Assembly: GCA_033439265.1 (NCBI GenBank)
Contig: JAVTVX010000009.1
Location: 981,609 to 1,045,608, forward strand
Reading direction: 5' to 3'
DNA: 64,000 nucleotides
DNA from: Dillenia suffruticosa
Lineage: Eukaryota > Streptophyta > Magnoliopsida > Dilleniales > Dilleniaceae
How positions within the stretch are numbered: position 1 is the first letter of the stretch; the number at the start of each line of letters is the position of its first letter. A model generated the notes under the pieces. That model saw only the letters and a list, made by a program, of their open reading frames with translations, searched no databases and was not told where the DNA came from. The position numbers and the translations under genes were made by a program. Below are positions 11,485 to 22,560 of the stretch, piece by piece.

Positions 11485-13830
11485 CACGTTGGGATTAATA
11501 GGTGTAAGATATTATGAAATTATATGAAATTTGTTGATCTGAAATATTCGTACTTTTAAAATTGTTTTTTATTTGTTTTAATTTCTATGAAATGATGAGA
11601 CTATCAATTTTTGATATTATGATTTTAATTTATATTTTATATGACTTTATAATTTAGTTATTTAGTTTTTAATTATCAATATAAGTTTTAAAAGTAATTA
11701 TTGATTATATATATATTTAATTATTATTAAAAAATCAGCGGTTCGACCATATTGATCCGCGGTTCAATCGGTTCAACTATATTTTTGAATTTTACGGGTC
11801 AATATACGGTACGGTTCTGATAACATTGGGACAAACACCATTGGGATAGGATGGTGCATATCTTGAAAAGCTAGGGGATATGCAAGGCATTTATAAGTGC
11901 ATCAAAGGAAAGTTGAGATGCTTTTCTGGATATTTTGCTTGAGTTGGGAAGTTCAGATGGTTCTTTTTTTTTTTTTTTTGGGATCATTAATGCAGTTATC
12001 TATCAGAAAAACACCTTCAAAATTTGTTTTATGTTGATTGATTACAAACATTCCTCGATTAGGAATCTTTAGTCCCTTCAGATTTCCCACGAGTAAGGAA
12101 ATAATGGTTATCAATATCTTGTCTGCTAGTTGGGGGCATAATTAGTGTAATGTGGTATTCACTAGGTTGGTTAATGACATGGAATTTCAAAGATTCTTCA
12201 ATTTTTTGGGTGTTTGGAAGAAGCTCGAGTTGAGCATGGTAAAGAGAATACTTTAGTGTCTAAAGGCATTTGTTTAGGCAGGTTTTGAAGTTGTAAGATC
12301 CAAGAGAAGTATTTAAGCAGCATGCAAGTGAAAAGGGGGTGTTCCTTTCCTTTCGAAGTCTACTTGGAAGTTGTCAGCCCCTCAAGGTTTACATTCTTCA
12401 CTTCAACGGCATCTTGGGGAAGGATTTTCACACTTTCAAAGGATGGACACCTTGGACAAGCAAAAATTACCATTAACTCTTATGCAAGCTGTCAAGTCTC
12501 ATTCTTTACTGGAAATCTGATTATTCTAAACACACATGTACACGGCAATTAGGGTAAGAACGAGCACTAACTTCAGTTTGTGTTCCACTTTCCTATAAGA
12601 AAGGAACTTAACAAACACATCGAAGAATAATAGACTAATCTGTACCACCACCTAAGAGAATCAAACAGAGAGTGCCTTGATAACTATTTAGCCACACTAC
12701 ACATTTGGTGTCCCTATGCAAGATGATTCCAACAACAGCACTCCAAGAAGGGACAGCAAGTCTTTTGATATTCCCTTCACTTGTCCACCAATAAAACTAG
12801 CCAAAAATTTATTTCTAGTGTATTCAGAAAGTACAGCAAACAGAATAATGATAATAGTAGCAATCCGTCTAACTCCATAACAGGCAAATGCTCTATTCTC
12901 CCCCTTTCAAATCAAACTACTAAAACAATTCCTTCAGTGGAAAGCCTAGATACTGTTTGGGCCTTCCTTTCAGTGCCAAAAGCTATAAGGGATAGCATCC
13001 AATTGAGGACAAGTTAACTTACAAGTTGTCTCATTGAATGAAAATTACCTCATAGCAGAACAAGGGAGATGGAAAGCCCAACTAAATGACCAATATGTTT
13101 TATGTACATCAAGGATGAGACTGCATAGGATGCTCCCCCTTGGCCATCTTTTGGTTGGCATAAAGGGGACGCAACAAAGCAATTTTGTGGGAGATGAGAT
13201 GCTCTACTATTTTTTTTTTTTTTGGTGGATAGTTTATTCAACAGTCTTGACTTTTGGTTCGGTTTAAGGGCTAGTCATCCTTTAGGGACAATGCAGATTT
13301 CGCAAATTCCTGACTCCAGGCTGCAACTGGATTTCCTCTTTGAGACTCTACTCTCAACCTCTAATTATCTTATTTCACTCGTAACATTTGCCAGCTACAC
13401 ACGCACACACAAATATGTATTTTCTACATAAAAAAATTGTCTTATATTTACAGTTTCTGTATTGAAAATCCCACCAAACCTCTCCTGAACCTCTACTTTC
13501 CCAACCACCACCGTAGCAAACCTTTAGGTCTTTTGGTTTGATGCAATATTTCTCTTAAAAAATGATGCAGTGTAAAGTTCGCTTTCAACAACAAACAATA
13601 CAAAGTTGGAGAATATCTCAATCTCCAATTATTACCTAAAACTTGAACTAGCAATAGTGCCAATTGTCATTAGCAGTCAAAAAGTTCTCCTTATTTGAAG
13701 GTAATCTCACTAGTCTAAATCCCTAACTACCCTCCAATTAGGGTGACAAATGGCATTAACGTCAACATGTATTTCACTCTCCTATAACAGACTCTAACCA
13801 AGGGGAAAAGGGATAATCTACTAAACTATT

Positions 13831-14176
13831 ATGGAACACTTGTGGTGGCAGTTTTAATTTTTGCCGTTTTTGGAGTTGTAATGCAGTCTCTACATCGAGG
13901 TGTACACTTCTTCAATACTTTAAGCCGTGTTTCTGTTAGCTAACTACCAAGATCCCTTACTAATCTCTGTTTTTCTTCTAACTAAAAACTTGTCCACCGG
14001 CAAGAAATTCAACAGCTAAACTCATTCCCTAAGGCTTTAAACTAATATACATCCAACAAAACTCATACAACCAAGCCATTGAACGTAAATTTATCAAATT
14101 TCAAGAAAACAATTCAGAGCATGTCTAGTGGGCATTCTAACACAGATCATAACAATAACAATTAAATGCTATATAA
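13831..14176. other. 3' flank of the NF-YC gene
   Basis: About 350 bases between the degenerate repeat unit and the NF-YC stop codon. They are AT-rich with no open frame of note, and probably include the 3' UTR and poly(A) region of the minus-strand NF-YC gene. Confidence 0.45.
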
Positions 14177-14851
14177 TTAATCAAATTCAACCACATACCC
14201 TTGTCCCTCAAGATTCGTCTGCCCATCGCTGGTAGCCCCACCCGCACCGCTCCCATACGACCCATCCTCTGCTGTCTGCCAAACCGACTGCCATGCCTGT
14301 GAAGGCGGCTGAACATACACCCCAGGATCAACCCCGGGCACTGCAGGCCGTCCAATCATAACCCCAGGTGGCGCAGGCTGTCCCATTGGCGGATAATAGT
14401 ACTGAATCCCACTCGCCGTACTACCCACAAGCCCTAATCCAGCCGCCTCATCCTTGATCTCATCCCTCGGCACAATATCGACCAGAAAATCGAAAATATC
14501 CGTACGAGTAATTGCGGCAGCAATGTCATTCTTCTGAAGAGTCCTCCGCTTGTTCTCTTCGGCATGAAGCCATGACCGGATTGTGAGCTCGAGGATGAAG
14601 AGCTCGCAGGCCTTGGCGAACAGAATTGGGGCTTCGGCGGAGATCATACGAACGTCTTCGTCGGCCTTCATGATCTTCTTGATTCGAGCGAGAGGGAGTT
14701 GGTGGTTCTTGAAATCGTTCGCTTGCTCGATTTCTTGGCGCTGGTAGGTCCAGAACATCTGCAGCTGTTGCTGTTGCTGTTGAAGGAGATGGTGAAATGG
14801 AGGCTGTGGAGGGTATGATGAGGATTGTGCTTGTTGATTGTTGTTCTCCAT
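14177..14851 (-). CDS. NF-YC: Nuclear transcription factor Y subunit C (NF-YC1/3/4/9 type)
   Basis: An intronless 224-residue protein. Residues 52-126 form the H2A-like histone fold, starting [20 protein letters not shown] and containing [12 protein letters not shown] and [15 protein letters not shown]; it pairs with NF-YB and recruits NF-YA to bind CCAAT boxes. The N-terminus is Gln-rich (QQQQQQ at 25-30) and the C-terminus is Pro/Gly-rich and ends GYVVEFD. The open frame continues upstream in frame to 14983 without a stop, but the ATG at 14851 is chosen because family members begin with MENN-like sequence and the 44 extra codons look like a GA-rich 5' UTR. In plants these subunits act in flowering, ABA and light responses, partly through CONSTANS. 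The exact paralogue cannot be set from this sequence alone. Confidence 0.95.
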   Translation of the reverse strand: MENNNQQAQSSSYPPQPPFHHLLQQQQQQLQMFWTYQRQEIEQANDFKNHQLPLARIKKIMKADEDVRMISAEAPILFAKACELFILELTIRSWLHAEENKRRTLQKNDIAAAITRTDIFDFLVDIVPRDEIKDEAAGLGLVGSTASGIQYYYPPMGQPAPPGVMIGRPAVPGVDPGVYVQPPSQAWQSVWQTAEDGSYGSGAGGATSDGQTNLEGQGYVVEFD

Positions 14852-15698
14852 TTTTAGCTGTCTTAGGGTTTGGAAGAGAAAGTGTAGAGAGAGAGAGGAG
14901 ATGAGATGAAAGCTCTGCAGATTCCCTTTCTGATTTCTCTGAGGGGATTTATTGTTTTTCAAAGTTTCTAATTTCCAAAGCAAAACCGTAAATTAGAAAC
15001 TTTTTTCCGTTGGTTCCTAATTCTAATATTAAAATCTTTATTTTAAATCATTTTAAAATTATTTCTAATTCTAGAGATTTTTAAATTATTTTTAATTTAA
15101 AATTTAAATATCAAATATTAAAAAAATGTTTTGACCTTAATGATAATAAGTTAAATTTCTTATATTAAAAATAATTTAAACAGAACCCAAAAAAGAAATT
15201 ATTTTAATTTTTAATACAAAATTAAAATTTCTGCATTTAACCAAATTTGAATAATTTAAATTATGAAAATTTGATAATTTATAATAAAAATTTTCTTTAA
15301 AATAGAAAATAATCATAACAACACATCTTACTTAAAAGATTATCGATTCTAAGTAAATTACGAAAATTAAATGAAAAAATTAATTTTTAAATTTTATTAG
15401 CCAAAAATAGAATTTTTTTTTTCTTTTGGTCACCTTTTCTTGAAATTTTTTATTTTTGTGATTACGTTTTAAAATTTTAAATTCCTTATTTTGTGCTTCA
15501 TTAGTTTATGATAAACAATTCAAAAAGTTCTATAAGAGATTATGCTAATAGTATCACCAATTATTTTGAGATTATTTGAAATAAGTGCAAAAATAATATT
15601 ATATGAAAAAAAAATCTTAAATAGATGATATAAATAGATAGGATTTAATCGATTAAACAAACGCCTCTCATAAAATTTATAATTCAAAATCACATGAT

Positions 15699-15879
15699 TT
15701 TTTTTTTTATTTTCATCATCAGTATTCGGGTTTTATCTTATTAATTCAGTTTGAATATTGTAAAACTCATTTTAAAATTTAATTCTCTCAAATTCTTTTT
15801 CTTAATTTTCAAGATTCGAACTCGAGATCTCTGATTTAGAGGATAAAATGTTCGATCACTCAACTTAAAAGAGTTTGGT
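15699..15879 (-). mobile_element. SINE copy (family with internal GAGTTCGAATC box)
   Basis: Read on the minus strand, the 181-bp body starts with a tRNA-like AGTTGAGTGATCGAACA, has a box-B-like GAGTTCGAATCTTG about 45 bases later, continues through a diverged AT-rich body and ends in an A-run (T-run at 15699-15708 on plus). It is flanked by 17-bp target duplications with two mismatches: ATTCAAAATCACATGAT (15682-15698) and ATTCAAGATCGCATGAT (15880-15896). Confidence 0.8.
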
Positions 15880-16669
15880 ATTCAAGATCGCATGATCAAA
15901 ATCATTTGATAACCATGATTCGCATTTCAAGTCCTCCTAAAACTTATACAACTTATTAGGTTTCAATATATTTGCCAACGAATCAAGTTGAGTCAAGTTT
16001 GAAATTTTTAAATTTGACTCAGATGAGTATTTAACTCAAATTGTTGGTAAAACAGGTAGCTAAGATTTAGCTTGACTTGATTAAGAACAAGAGCCAAGTC
16101 TAAGATTGTGAACTCAAACTCACCTTAAATAAATTTGAGTTTCAGTCTTAACTGAGTTAAAAAAAAAAAAAAAAAGAATGGAATAGGAATACTTGCATTT
16201 TATCTCTACAAACAAGTTTATAAACAAGTTGATAAAACAATCTTACAAGAGCAGTTTATCATCGTCTATTTCATCATAGAATATAATTTTTGTCGATGCA
16301 TCCATCCATTCTCTCATGCGTTTTCTTTTCTATTGTTTGCTTAGGTTTTAATCTGTCAAGTCACAACTCTAGGACCCTTTTGACATCGTAGATGGAATTC
16401 TAATTTTAAGGATTATCTTTAGAAAGATCATCAAAAAATTACTAAATAGATAAAAAAAAAAAAAAAAAAAATTCCATGTATGAATATGATGGTATCAAAC
16501 TTGTATGAGTATGTGTCACCAATAGAATGGTGCTATAAGAAGTTTGTGAGGTGCCCCACATAAAGGTGAGAGATGTCCCATCCCTTCTTTGTGCACATCC
16601 ATGACCATATTGAGACACAAAGGTGTACAATCGAGTCAAAATCTGTGGTTTTTTCGGTTCAGTCACCGT

Positions 16670-16777
16670 AGGTCCTCTTGCTTGCTCTAGTGACGGGGCC
16701 AACAGGGAGGAAAGGGAGAGTGCAGGTTCTCTTATTCGCTCTGGTGATGGGGCCAACAGAGAAGGAAGGGAGAGTGA
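16670..16777. repeat. 54-bp tandem duplication
   Basis: Two adjacent copies (16670-16723 and 16724-16777) share AGGTYCTCTT, GCTCTRGTGAYGGGGCCAAC and AAGGGAGAGTG. The period is a multiple of three and an open frame runs through both copies, but the frame is short and has no homologue I recognise. It is treated as non-coding. Confidence 0.75.
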
Positions 16778-18704
16778 ATGGCTCACAAATTGACAGGTTC
16801 CAAGCAGACCCGTGGAGTTGCTGCTTGGAAATGAAAATTTTAAAGTTGATAATTGATACAATACTTGCATCACTTGCGGAAAGACCATTTTCCTTGCAAG
16901 AAAGGTAATGATTCTAAGAAATTTGGTTATATTTTACTAGTACGACAATATAATTATGCTAGACCTTACCCTGACTTGGTAACTTACAAGTGAATTCCAA
17001 TAAAGTGTTATAAGTCCCCCTTTGAATTGCTACTACAAGTAACACTTGACTCTTACCATATTTCAAATATTTCTGAGGATTAGTAAAATGACTGCAGAAT
17101 ACTTACTCCTACACACCTGAACTGTATGACTAGAAAATTATAAGTTTTGACATGATTACAACAATCAACACAACTAAAGCAAGTAAGAAATGTTAGCTCC
17201 ACTTTTAGCAACTCAGAAAATGTAGAAGGTTCTGTAAAGTTTCATTCAAGAAAAAAGTAATGGGATTCATCACCATGGTGCTCTGAAAATTGATAACATC
17301 AAAGACGCAATAGCATTGCTTTGAGTAATTAAGCGTGTAACTTACCTGAGATTGAGCATCAAGACTGGTGCCTTTTACTCCTTCATGCATCCAGGTTCAT
17401 ACTGCACATAAGTTTTCAATCAAACATCCTAGTAAATGGAAAGGACAAGATGGAAGGAGAGAGTAAAATCAGGAAAATTACCTATGCACAAAATTGCAAA
17501 CAGATATAGTTGTATACTCCCAAAGCCAACTGTTTGTTCTTTCTATTATTTCTTCGAGGTTATCTCAATTTCTTTTATCTAATTCTAGACAAAAATCTAT
17601 TCATCCAAAAGTGAAAAAGCATCAGAAGCAACCCCTCCCACCATTGTTCTTCCATGGAACCCATGCATAACTTGTATGCCTTCCTTGGACTTTTTATCAC
17701 AATCTCTGGCTCAAACTATCAAACCCAAACAATAATTGCTTAATACTGAAATAGCAGTAACACAACATACAATTTAATCAAAATCATATTAGCTTCAAAT
17801 AATGAACAAAATATTGTCATACTTCAATTATCATATATGAGATGTTCCAAACCAACGAGGTTATTTCAGGAACCGACACGATCCTGTCTAGATGAAAGGG
17901 TAAGAGCAACAGTCTCATTATGCCATAAATAATGAACAAAAAATCCCAGAAAATCCACATACCTGGATCCTATGTGAATGAGGTTCTGTAGAACCAGTTC
18001 TGCCGTAAATAAGTAAAGAATAAAAAAATTTGCACCTAGACTTGAATCAAGGATTCATTAAAGATACCTTCAGATGGGCAGTAGCATCAACAGATCAGTC
18101 TTAATAGCCCACAGTCAAATATATAACTGATCAAAGAGAAAAGAACCTGCAAAATTTTCAGGTGCAAGTGTTGCATGCATCAAGTGATCCTTTCAACTAG
18201 TAATCAATAAAACATTGTCTGGCATGCTAAATACAGACAATAATTCTAGGAGCACAAATATTTAGAAGGTGCATATAGTTTTCTCCACCTAGATGCCTAA
18301 AAAACAAATCGAACAAATGTAAAGACAGCTCTGGATTAAAGCTAATAATGCTCTTAGTTCAAACTCCAATATGGAGATTGAATTGTTTGCTTTGGCAAGT
18401 TAAAAAATTCACCTCCTACTTCTACTCATGCTGATGTAAGACTCAAAGTCATCTTCGAGGGGAAAGACAATGTAGAGAAAATTAGGTACCAATAAGATCA
18501 AGATGGAAGAAAAAAGATGGAATTCAAAATGAAATGTGTATAAGAAAAGGTTTAGTTTGTATCTGGTTTCCATGAGTTTTGCTTTCTTGTAAGTTTCCCC
18601 AAAAAAAAAGGTCTAAATGTTGTCATTCCTTTGTTGTGAATATTTTTCTTCTTCAGGTCAAGAAGCATTAATGCTTAAATATATATAGAAAATACATAAA
18701 GGAT

Positions 18705-20870
18705 CTAAGAGTTATTTAGCTCCCCTGTAGCCTTTTTTTTCCTGCGGTAGAAAAGTAGCTCTTTGTTTTTCTTTGCATGGCACGTCCCCCTTTCTACCTT
18801 GCCTTCTTTAGTCTCTTTTAGCTCGGAAGTTCTGGCATTCTCCACTGGTGCTTCTTCGCTAGTTCCATTAATGACCCATGGTGTGACACCTCTAGTTTTC
18901 TCTGTATTTTCCAATTTAGCTCCATCATCAACTTCTTCTAACACCTCAAGAAGTTCTGAAGGCATAGCGGCTGGATCAAGCTCCAAGCAATCTTCGGGAA
19001 GATTTTGAGCTTCTTTACCACAAAGCACACGAGAAGGCACCTGATGAGAGAGGCAAAAAATCTCCTCCCTAGGAATTGTCATCTGTTTCCCCGAATCCAA
19101 ACATCGGTGAAACACAGTCTTAAAGCCAGGCACCTTGACTAGGGGACCAATAGTCACACCTTGTGTCTCATTATAATCTTCAAACACCTCCACCATGTCA
19201 TATTTCTGAATCACTTCATCTGGGGTAAGCCCATTCCAATCAAGAGACCAATTCCTGTAAAGGGCCCAAATATCTCCCTTCCTTGGGTAGATTACAATCG
19301 ACCCCCTTGTACCTCGCGTCCAGTGAACCTTGTGAGAGAATGAGTTTATAGACTTATTGATAAAATGCTTGCCCACCCAGAAAATCCCACTGGTTTTGGA
19401 AAAGCCAGATGCAATCCAGTTTTGTGGGCCAAACTCACTGTTGTTTTTGGAGTTAAGCCAACTGATCTGCATTTGAAATGGTTTCAAAGAGATAACCTCA
19501 TGGACCATTGCATAATACCGAGGCATCCCATCCACGTCATCATAAACAGCCCAAACCTGGTTTTTTCCAAATTGCCTTTCTGTCCTGTCCTTGTCAAAAT
19601 CATGAAAATCTGAGTCAGGGACATTCATTGAGATGGCTGCAGCAGCTTCTTCACCAGATTCAATACCTGTAACAGCAGAAGAAGGATTGACTGCATTCTC
19701 AGCACCTGCAACCTGCACAGGGTTGTTCCCATTACCCTTTTCCTTCTGTAAACTTGAAATTTTGGATGCAGCATCCAGCATCCATACACCTAACTTCTTT
19801 TCAATTTGCTCCTTGCTGATTGCCACTAACATTGATCGGAGTTTTGGCTGCGAGATGTCCCTCATACTCCTGGAACTAGTACTGCCAGGAACACTAGCCC
19901 TTTGTCTGGCACCACCCTTCCAATGTCCATGCACAGTTTCAGCTCCAACACCTCTGTTTCCCACAGGCACTTGCTTCTCTGCTTTCTTATTCTTCGATCT
20001 CATTTCACCGGTGCATCTTTTCTTATTTGGTTGCTCTTCACTCTGGGAAGAGCAAGAAGCATTATCGGAAGCCACACTGGCTACATCAGCCCCCTTTCTT
20101 TTAGAAGTGGAAGCTTTCCTCTTACAGACCCTCTCTCCTGTAGCAGCTGCCAGTGCTTCTTCATGCCCCCTCTTTGGGTTCTCCTGCACTTCCTGAACCA
20201 TGAGTGTAGATGGAGCATCAGAGGAGCCTCTTCCAGTGCTATCCGATTCAAAGAATACTGCCTCTTGAGAGCCTGCATTTTCAGCAGCAAAGATCTGCTG
20301 CGTGGATGCATAGCCCTCATAACCATGTAGAAATGGAGGTAAGGTCTCCATGGCAGTAAAAGCCCCACTACACTTCAAACATCGAAGAAAACCATTGAGG
20401 TATCTTCGCAGATATTTGAGGTGCAAGTTGCAATGAGGGCAAAGGGTCCAAAAGCTTTCTGGAGTTGATGGGCAAGAGTTCGTCTTCTGGTCATACTTCT
20501 TTCTCCTTGTTGTGTCAGACAAGCAACTCCAGGCCTCTGACAGAATTTTAAATGCCCCTTCTGCACCCAATGCTTTGTTTTTATCAGGATGAAGAATACG
20601 AGCTAGTTTCTTATACTGCTTCCTCATGGTTTCATCATCAATAGATGGATGCACACCAAGCACCTCATAGTAGTCGATTTCACCATTTATTTTCTTCTCT
20701 GAAGAAACATAAATAGTAATAATGGCAATCAAATTTATAATGCCCTCAAGCCCAGGATACAAATTTTTGGCCTTCAAAGCAAACTTCTTCGCTCCCACAA
20801 AGTCCTTCTCTGCAAACTTCCTCTCTGCAATTTCCTTAGCCCTGTTGGCCTCGTCTTTATTGCAGTCCAT
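18705..20870 (-). CDS. DnaJ domain and DUF3444 protein
   Basis: A single coding exon of 721 residues. Residues 66-130 are a J domain with the catalytic HPD at 94-96 (DYYEVLGVHPS and LHPDKNKALG), preceded by a TPR-like helical N-terminus typical of this plant family. A zinc-ribbon-like segment follows (CPHC then CLKC, about residues 150-170). The middle (about 220-400) is a low-complexity, basic, probably nuclear linker. The C-terminal third is DUF3444, starting at QVWAVYDDVDGMPRYYA and including GDIWALYRNW. Such proteins are J-domain co-chaperones of Hsp70 with an unknown role for DUF3444. The start is the first ATG, with an in-frame acidic/basic N-terminus as in homologues. A 5' UTR intron is likely upstream. 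The gene ends with a short Lys-rich tail. Confidence 0.93.
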   Translation of the reverse strand: MDCNKDEANRAKEIAERKFAEKDFVGAKKFALKAKNLYPGLEGIINLIAIITIYVSSEKKINGEIDYYEVLGVHPSIDDETMRKQYKKLARILHPDKNKALGAEGAFKILSEAWSCLSDTTRRKKYDQKTNSCPSTPESFWTLCPHCNLHLKYLRRYLNGFLRCLKCSGAFTAMETLPPFLHGYEGYASTQQIFAAENAGSQEAVFFESDSTGRGSSDAPSTLMVQEVQENPKRGHEEALAAATGERVCKRKASTSKRKGADVASVASDNASCSSQSEEQPNKKRCTGEMRSKNKKAEKQVPVGNRGVGAETVHGHWKGGARQRASVPGSTSSRSMRDISQPKLRSMLVAISKEQIEKKLGVWMLDAASKISSLQKEKGNGNNPVQVAGAENAVNPSSAVTGIESGEEAAAAISMNVPDSDFHDFDKDRTERQFGKNQVWAVYDDVDGMPRYYAMVHEVISLKPFQMQISWLNSKNNSEFGPQNWIASGFSKTSGIFWVGKHFINKSINSFSHKVHWTRGTRGSIVIYPRKGDIWALYRNWSLDWNGLTPDEVIQKYDMVEVFEDYNETQGVTIGPLVKVPGFKTVFHRCLDSGKQMTIPREEIFCLSHQVPSRVLCGKEAQNLPEDCLELDPAAMPSELLEVLEEVDDGAKLENTEKTRGVTPWVINGTSEEAPVENARTSELKETKEGKVERGTCHAKKNKELLFYRRKKKATGELNNS

Positions 20871-20941
20871 ATCTATAATGCCTTACAAACTTGATTTTCT
20901 TCCCAAGTTCCTTCACCTTTTTAAAAAATTTTAACAATCAC

Positions 20942-22438
20942 CTGCGAGAAAGATCAGAAACATTATCATGCAGTTTACAATGAGAATGTGCCTTTGCAAC
21001 CCCATAGAAAGATAGTAGAGATTCAGCAAACCGTCAGATACCAAGACAAATGCATAATTATACAGTTAGCTCAGCAAGAAATCCGAAGTTACACGTTGAA
21101 AGCTAAATAGCTTACGTCATCAAAAGTTAAAACGGAAAAAAATAAAATAAAATAAAATAAAGCTTAGCATGGGCACAATACTAGAAAGTAAACCCCTTCA
21201 AAAGAGTACAGCTGTACAGAATCGAAAGCACTCCGTAAAACAATCAACAATAAATATCGAATAATAGTAATAATAAGTCGCACATAAAAACAGATTTTGT
21301 GCAGAAAACTAGATGATTTACCATAAAAGTTGAAAAGGATGAATAACGATATTAACGAACAGAATAACGATACTAACGAATTCATTGTGCAATACTCATT
21401 TATAATGATATGGAACAACATTGAAAAACAAATTACAAGCACCAAAAGGTACTTCTTCTAATTCATGACTTTCAAGCTTCTGATTTGATGCCAAAACCGA
21501 ATGAAAATCTAAGTTAGATTGATGAATCGCATATGGCAATGGCTCACTCATGCACAATTACTAGACTATTTACCATAAAAGCTGAGAAGGCAGTATACCC
21601 GTTCAGGACAGTAAGAATTAGAATAACCTTGAAATGATTTATAAGCACTGTAATGCCTCATCTAGTTTATAATTTCCAAACTTCTAGAATCATTTTGATC
21701 TTAAAACCTTTTGGTATCATTTCAGTATCATTTACCATAAAAGTTGCAAATGCTGAATAATGACACTAGCAAACTTAAAGCTCTATACTTGATCACAACA
21801 ATATGAAACCACGATGAGAAAAATTTCAAGCACCGGAAAAGTGCTTCTTCAGATTCATGATTTCCAAACTGTTGAAAAATCACTTTTCATGATAACTAAA
21901 AACAATCAACAAAGGGAGGTGAAACATATTAAATCAAATGCCCTCATTTATTTATTTACTTATTTGATCGATTGAACAGACCATCAGATAAGCCACCATC
22001 ACCGTAAGAACAAGATTCACACAATCCACTGATTGATAATCATGAGAGTAACCCATGCATAGATTCAGACCATACTCTTTCCATTAGTCTTTATCTATAA
22101 CTTTAAGATATTAATTAACATTTGCAAAAAAGATCTAAATAAAAAACCAAAAACCCCAGAAACAAAACAGGCTCAGGATTAATCAGAACAACAGAATCAC
22201 AAGTTTGAATGGCTACATTAGCAAAACCCAAATCAAGTAATAACCTAAATATGCAAAAAGAAGAAACAGATTTTAACATGCATTAGCAGAAAATTTCGAC
22301 CAAACCCATTAAACACACAATTGTACAAAGTAAAAATAACAATCTAAACAACAAACCATTGCCCATGGCATTCAACATTGATCATAACGGAAAAAAAATG
22401 CCACGAAATGGATTAGAAAATTAAATTTTGAAAATTAC
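20942..22438 (-). other. Possible 5' UTR intron of the DnaJ/DUF3444 gene
   Basis: On the minus strand a good acceptor (TTTCTCGCAG, ending at 20942) lies about 70 bases before the start codon. A donor-like GTAATTTT is at 22437-22438, next to the GC-richer sequence (22439-22560) that could be the leader exon. The roughly 1.5 kb between them has no coding potential and has repeated CATAAAAGTTG-type motifs near 21320, 21580 and 21735. This is an inference from splice-site-like motifs only. Confidence 0.4.
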
Positions 22439-22560
22439 CCACTAGATGAAATGTGGATTGCAGAGAAGCCCTTCAAGGAATTCCAAAGAAAATTCGCCTA
22501 TCGGGAGAGCTAAGCGAAATGCTAGTACAGATTCTGGGCGAGAATTTCTAAACTCCTATT

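Larger units (their letters stand above)
7731..11828 (+). mobile_element. Complete hAT-superfamily DNA transposon
   Basis: The 4098-bp element starts CAGTGTTATAAAAACCGG, and the reverse complement of its right end reads CAATGTTATCAGAACCGT, giving imperfect terminal inverted repeats of about 22 bp. Perfect 8-bp target duplications GGACAAAC lie at 7723-7730 and 11829-11836, the hallmark length for hAT. Subterminal regions at both ends carry many short AACCGG/GGTTCRA motifs, probable transposase-binding sites. Inside lie a CT-rich leader, several TTTAGGG motifs (8250-8345) and a four-exon transposase gene (8842-11484). It sits inside unit B of the local tandem duplication; the sister unit shows the uninterrupted site near 6246-6268. 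Confidence 0.95.
5115..13830. repeat. Diverged tandem duplication, at least three partial units
   Basis: Unit A (about 5115-7243), unit B (7244-13195, swollen by two insertions) and a partial unit C (13196 to about 13830) share a series of matching blocks. Pairs seen include GAGATGC at 5115, 7244 and 13196; AAGTTGTCTCATTGAAT at about 5950 and 13020; TTGGGATAGGA at about 6264 and 11845; ATAAGTGCATCAAAGGAA at about 6317 and 11894; TTTTTGGGTGTTTGG at about 6815 and 12205; and a CTGATTATT block at about 5471 and 12517 (a weaker match in unit C near 13710). Units A and C have internal deletions. Once the insertions are subtracted, unit B is about 1.7 kb. No protein family is recognisable in it, and its origin is unknown to me. 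The ages look old (many substitutions and indels). Confidence 0.75.
14984..18704. other. AT-rich intergenic region between NF-YC and the DnaJ gene
   Basis: The 15.0-16.4 kb part is strongly AT-rich and holds one SINE copy (15699-15879). A 54-bp tandem duplication lies at 16670-16777. From 17.2 to 18.7 kb the sequence is less biased but shows no recognisable protein; it may include a long or spliced 3' UTR of the minus-strand DnaJ gene. A donor-like site on the minus strand near 17345 was seen, but no partner exon could be supported. Confidence 0.5.

Noticed and set aside
14852..14983. N-terminal extension of NF-YC by 44 codons
   Set aside because: It lies in a GA-rich leader, and the family start is at the downstream ATG.
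17205..17390. Possible minus-strand exon (MHEGVKGTSLDAQSQ) with a donor-like GTAAGTT
   Set aside because: No partner exon or family match; it may be a UTR exon of the DnaJ gene but cannot be supported.
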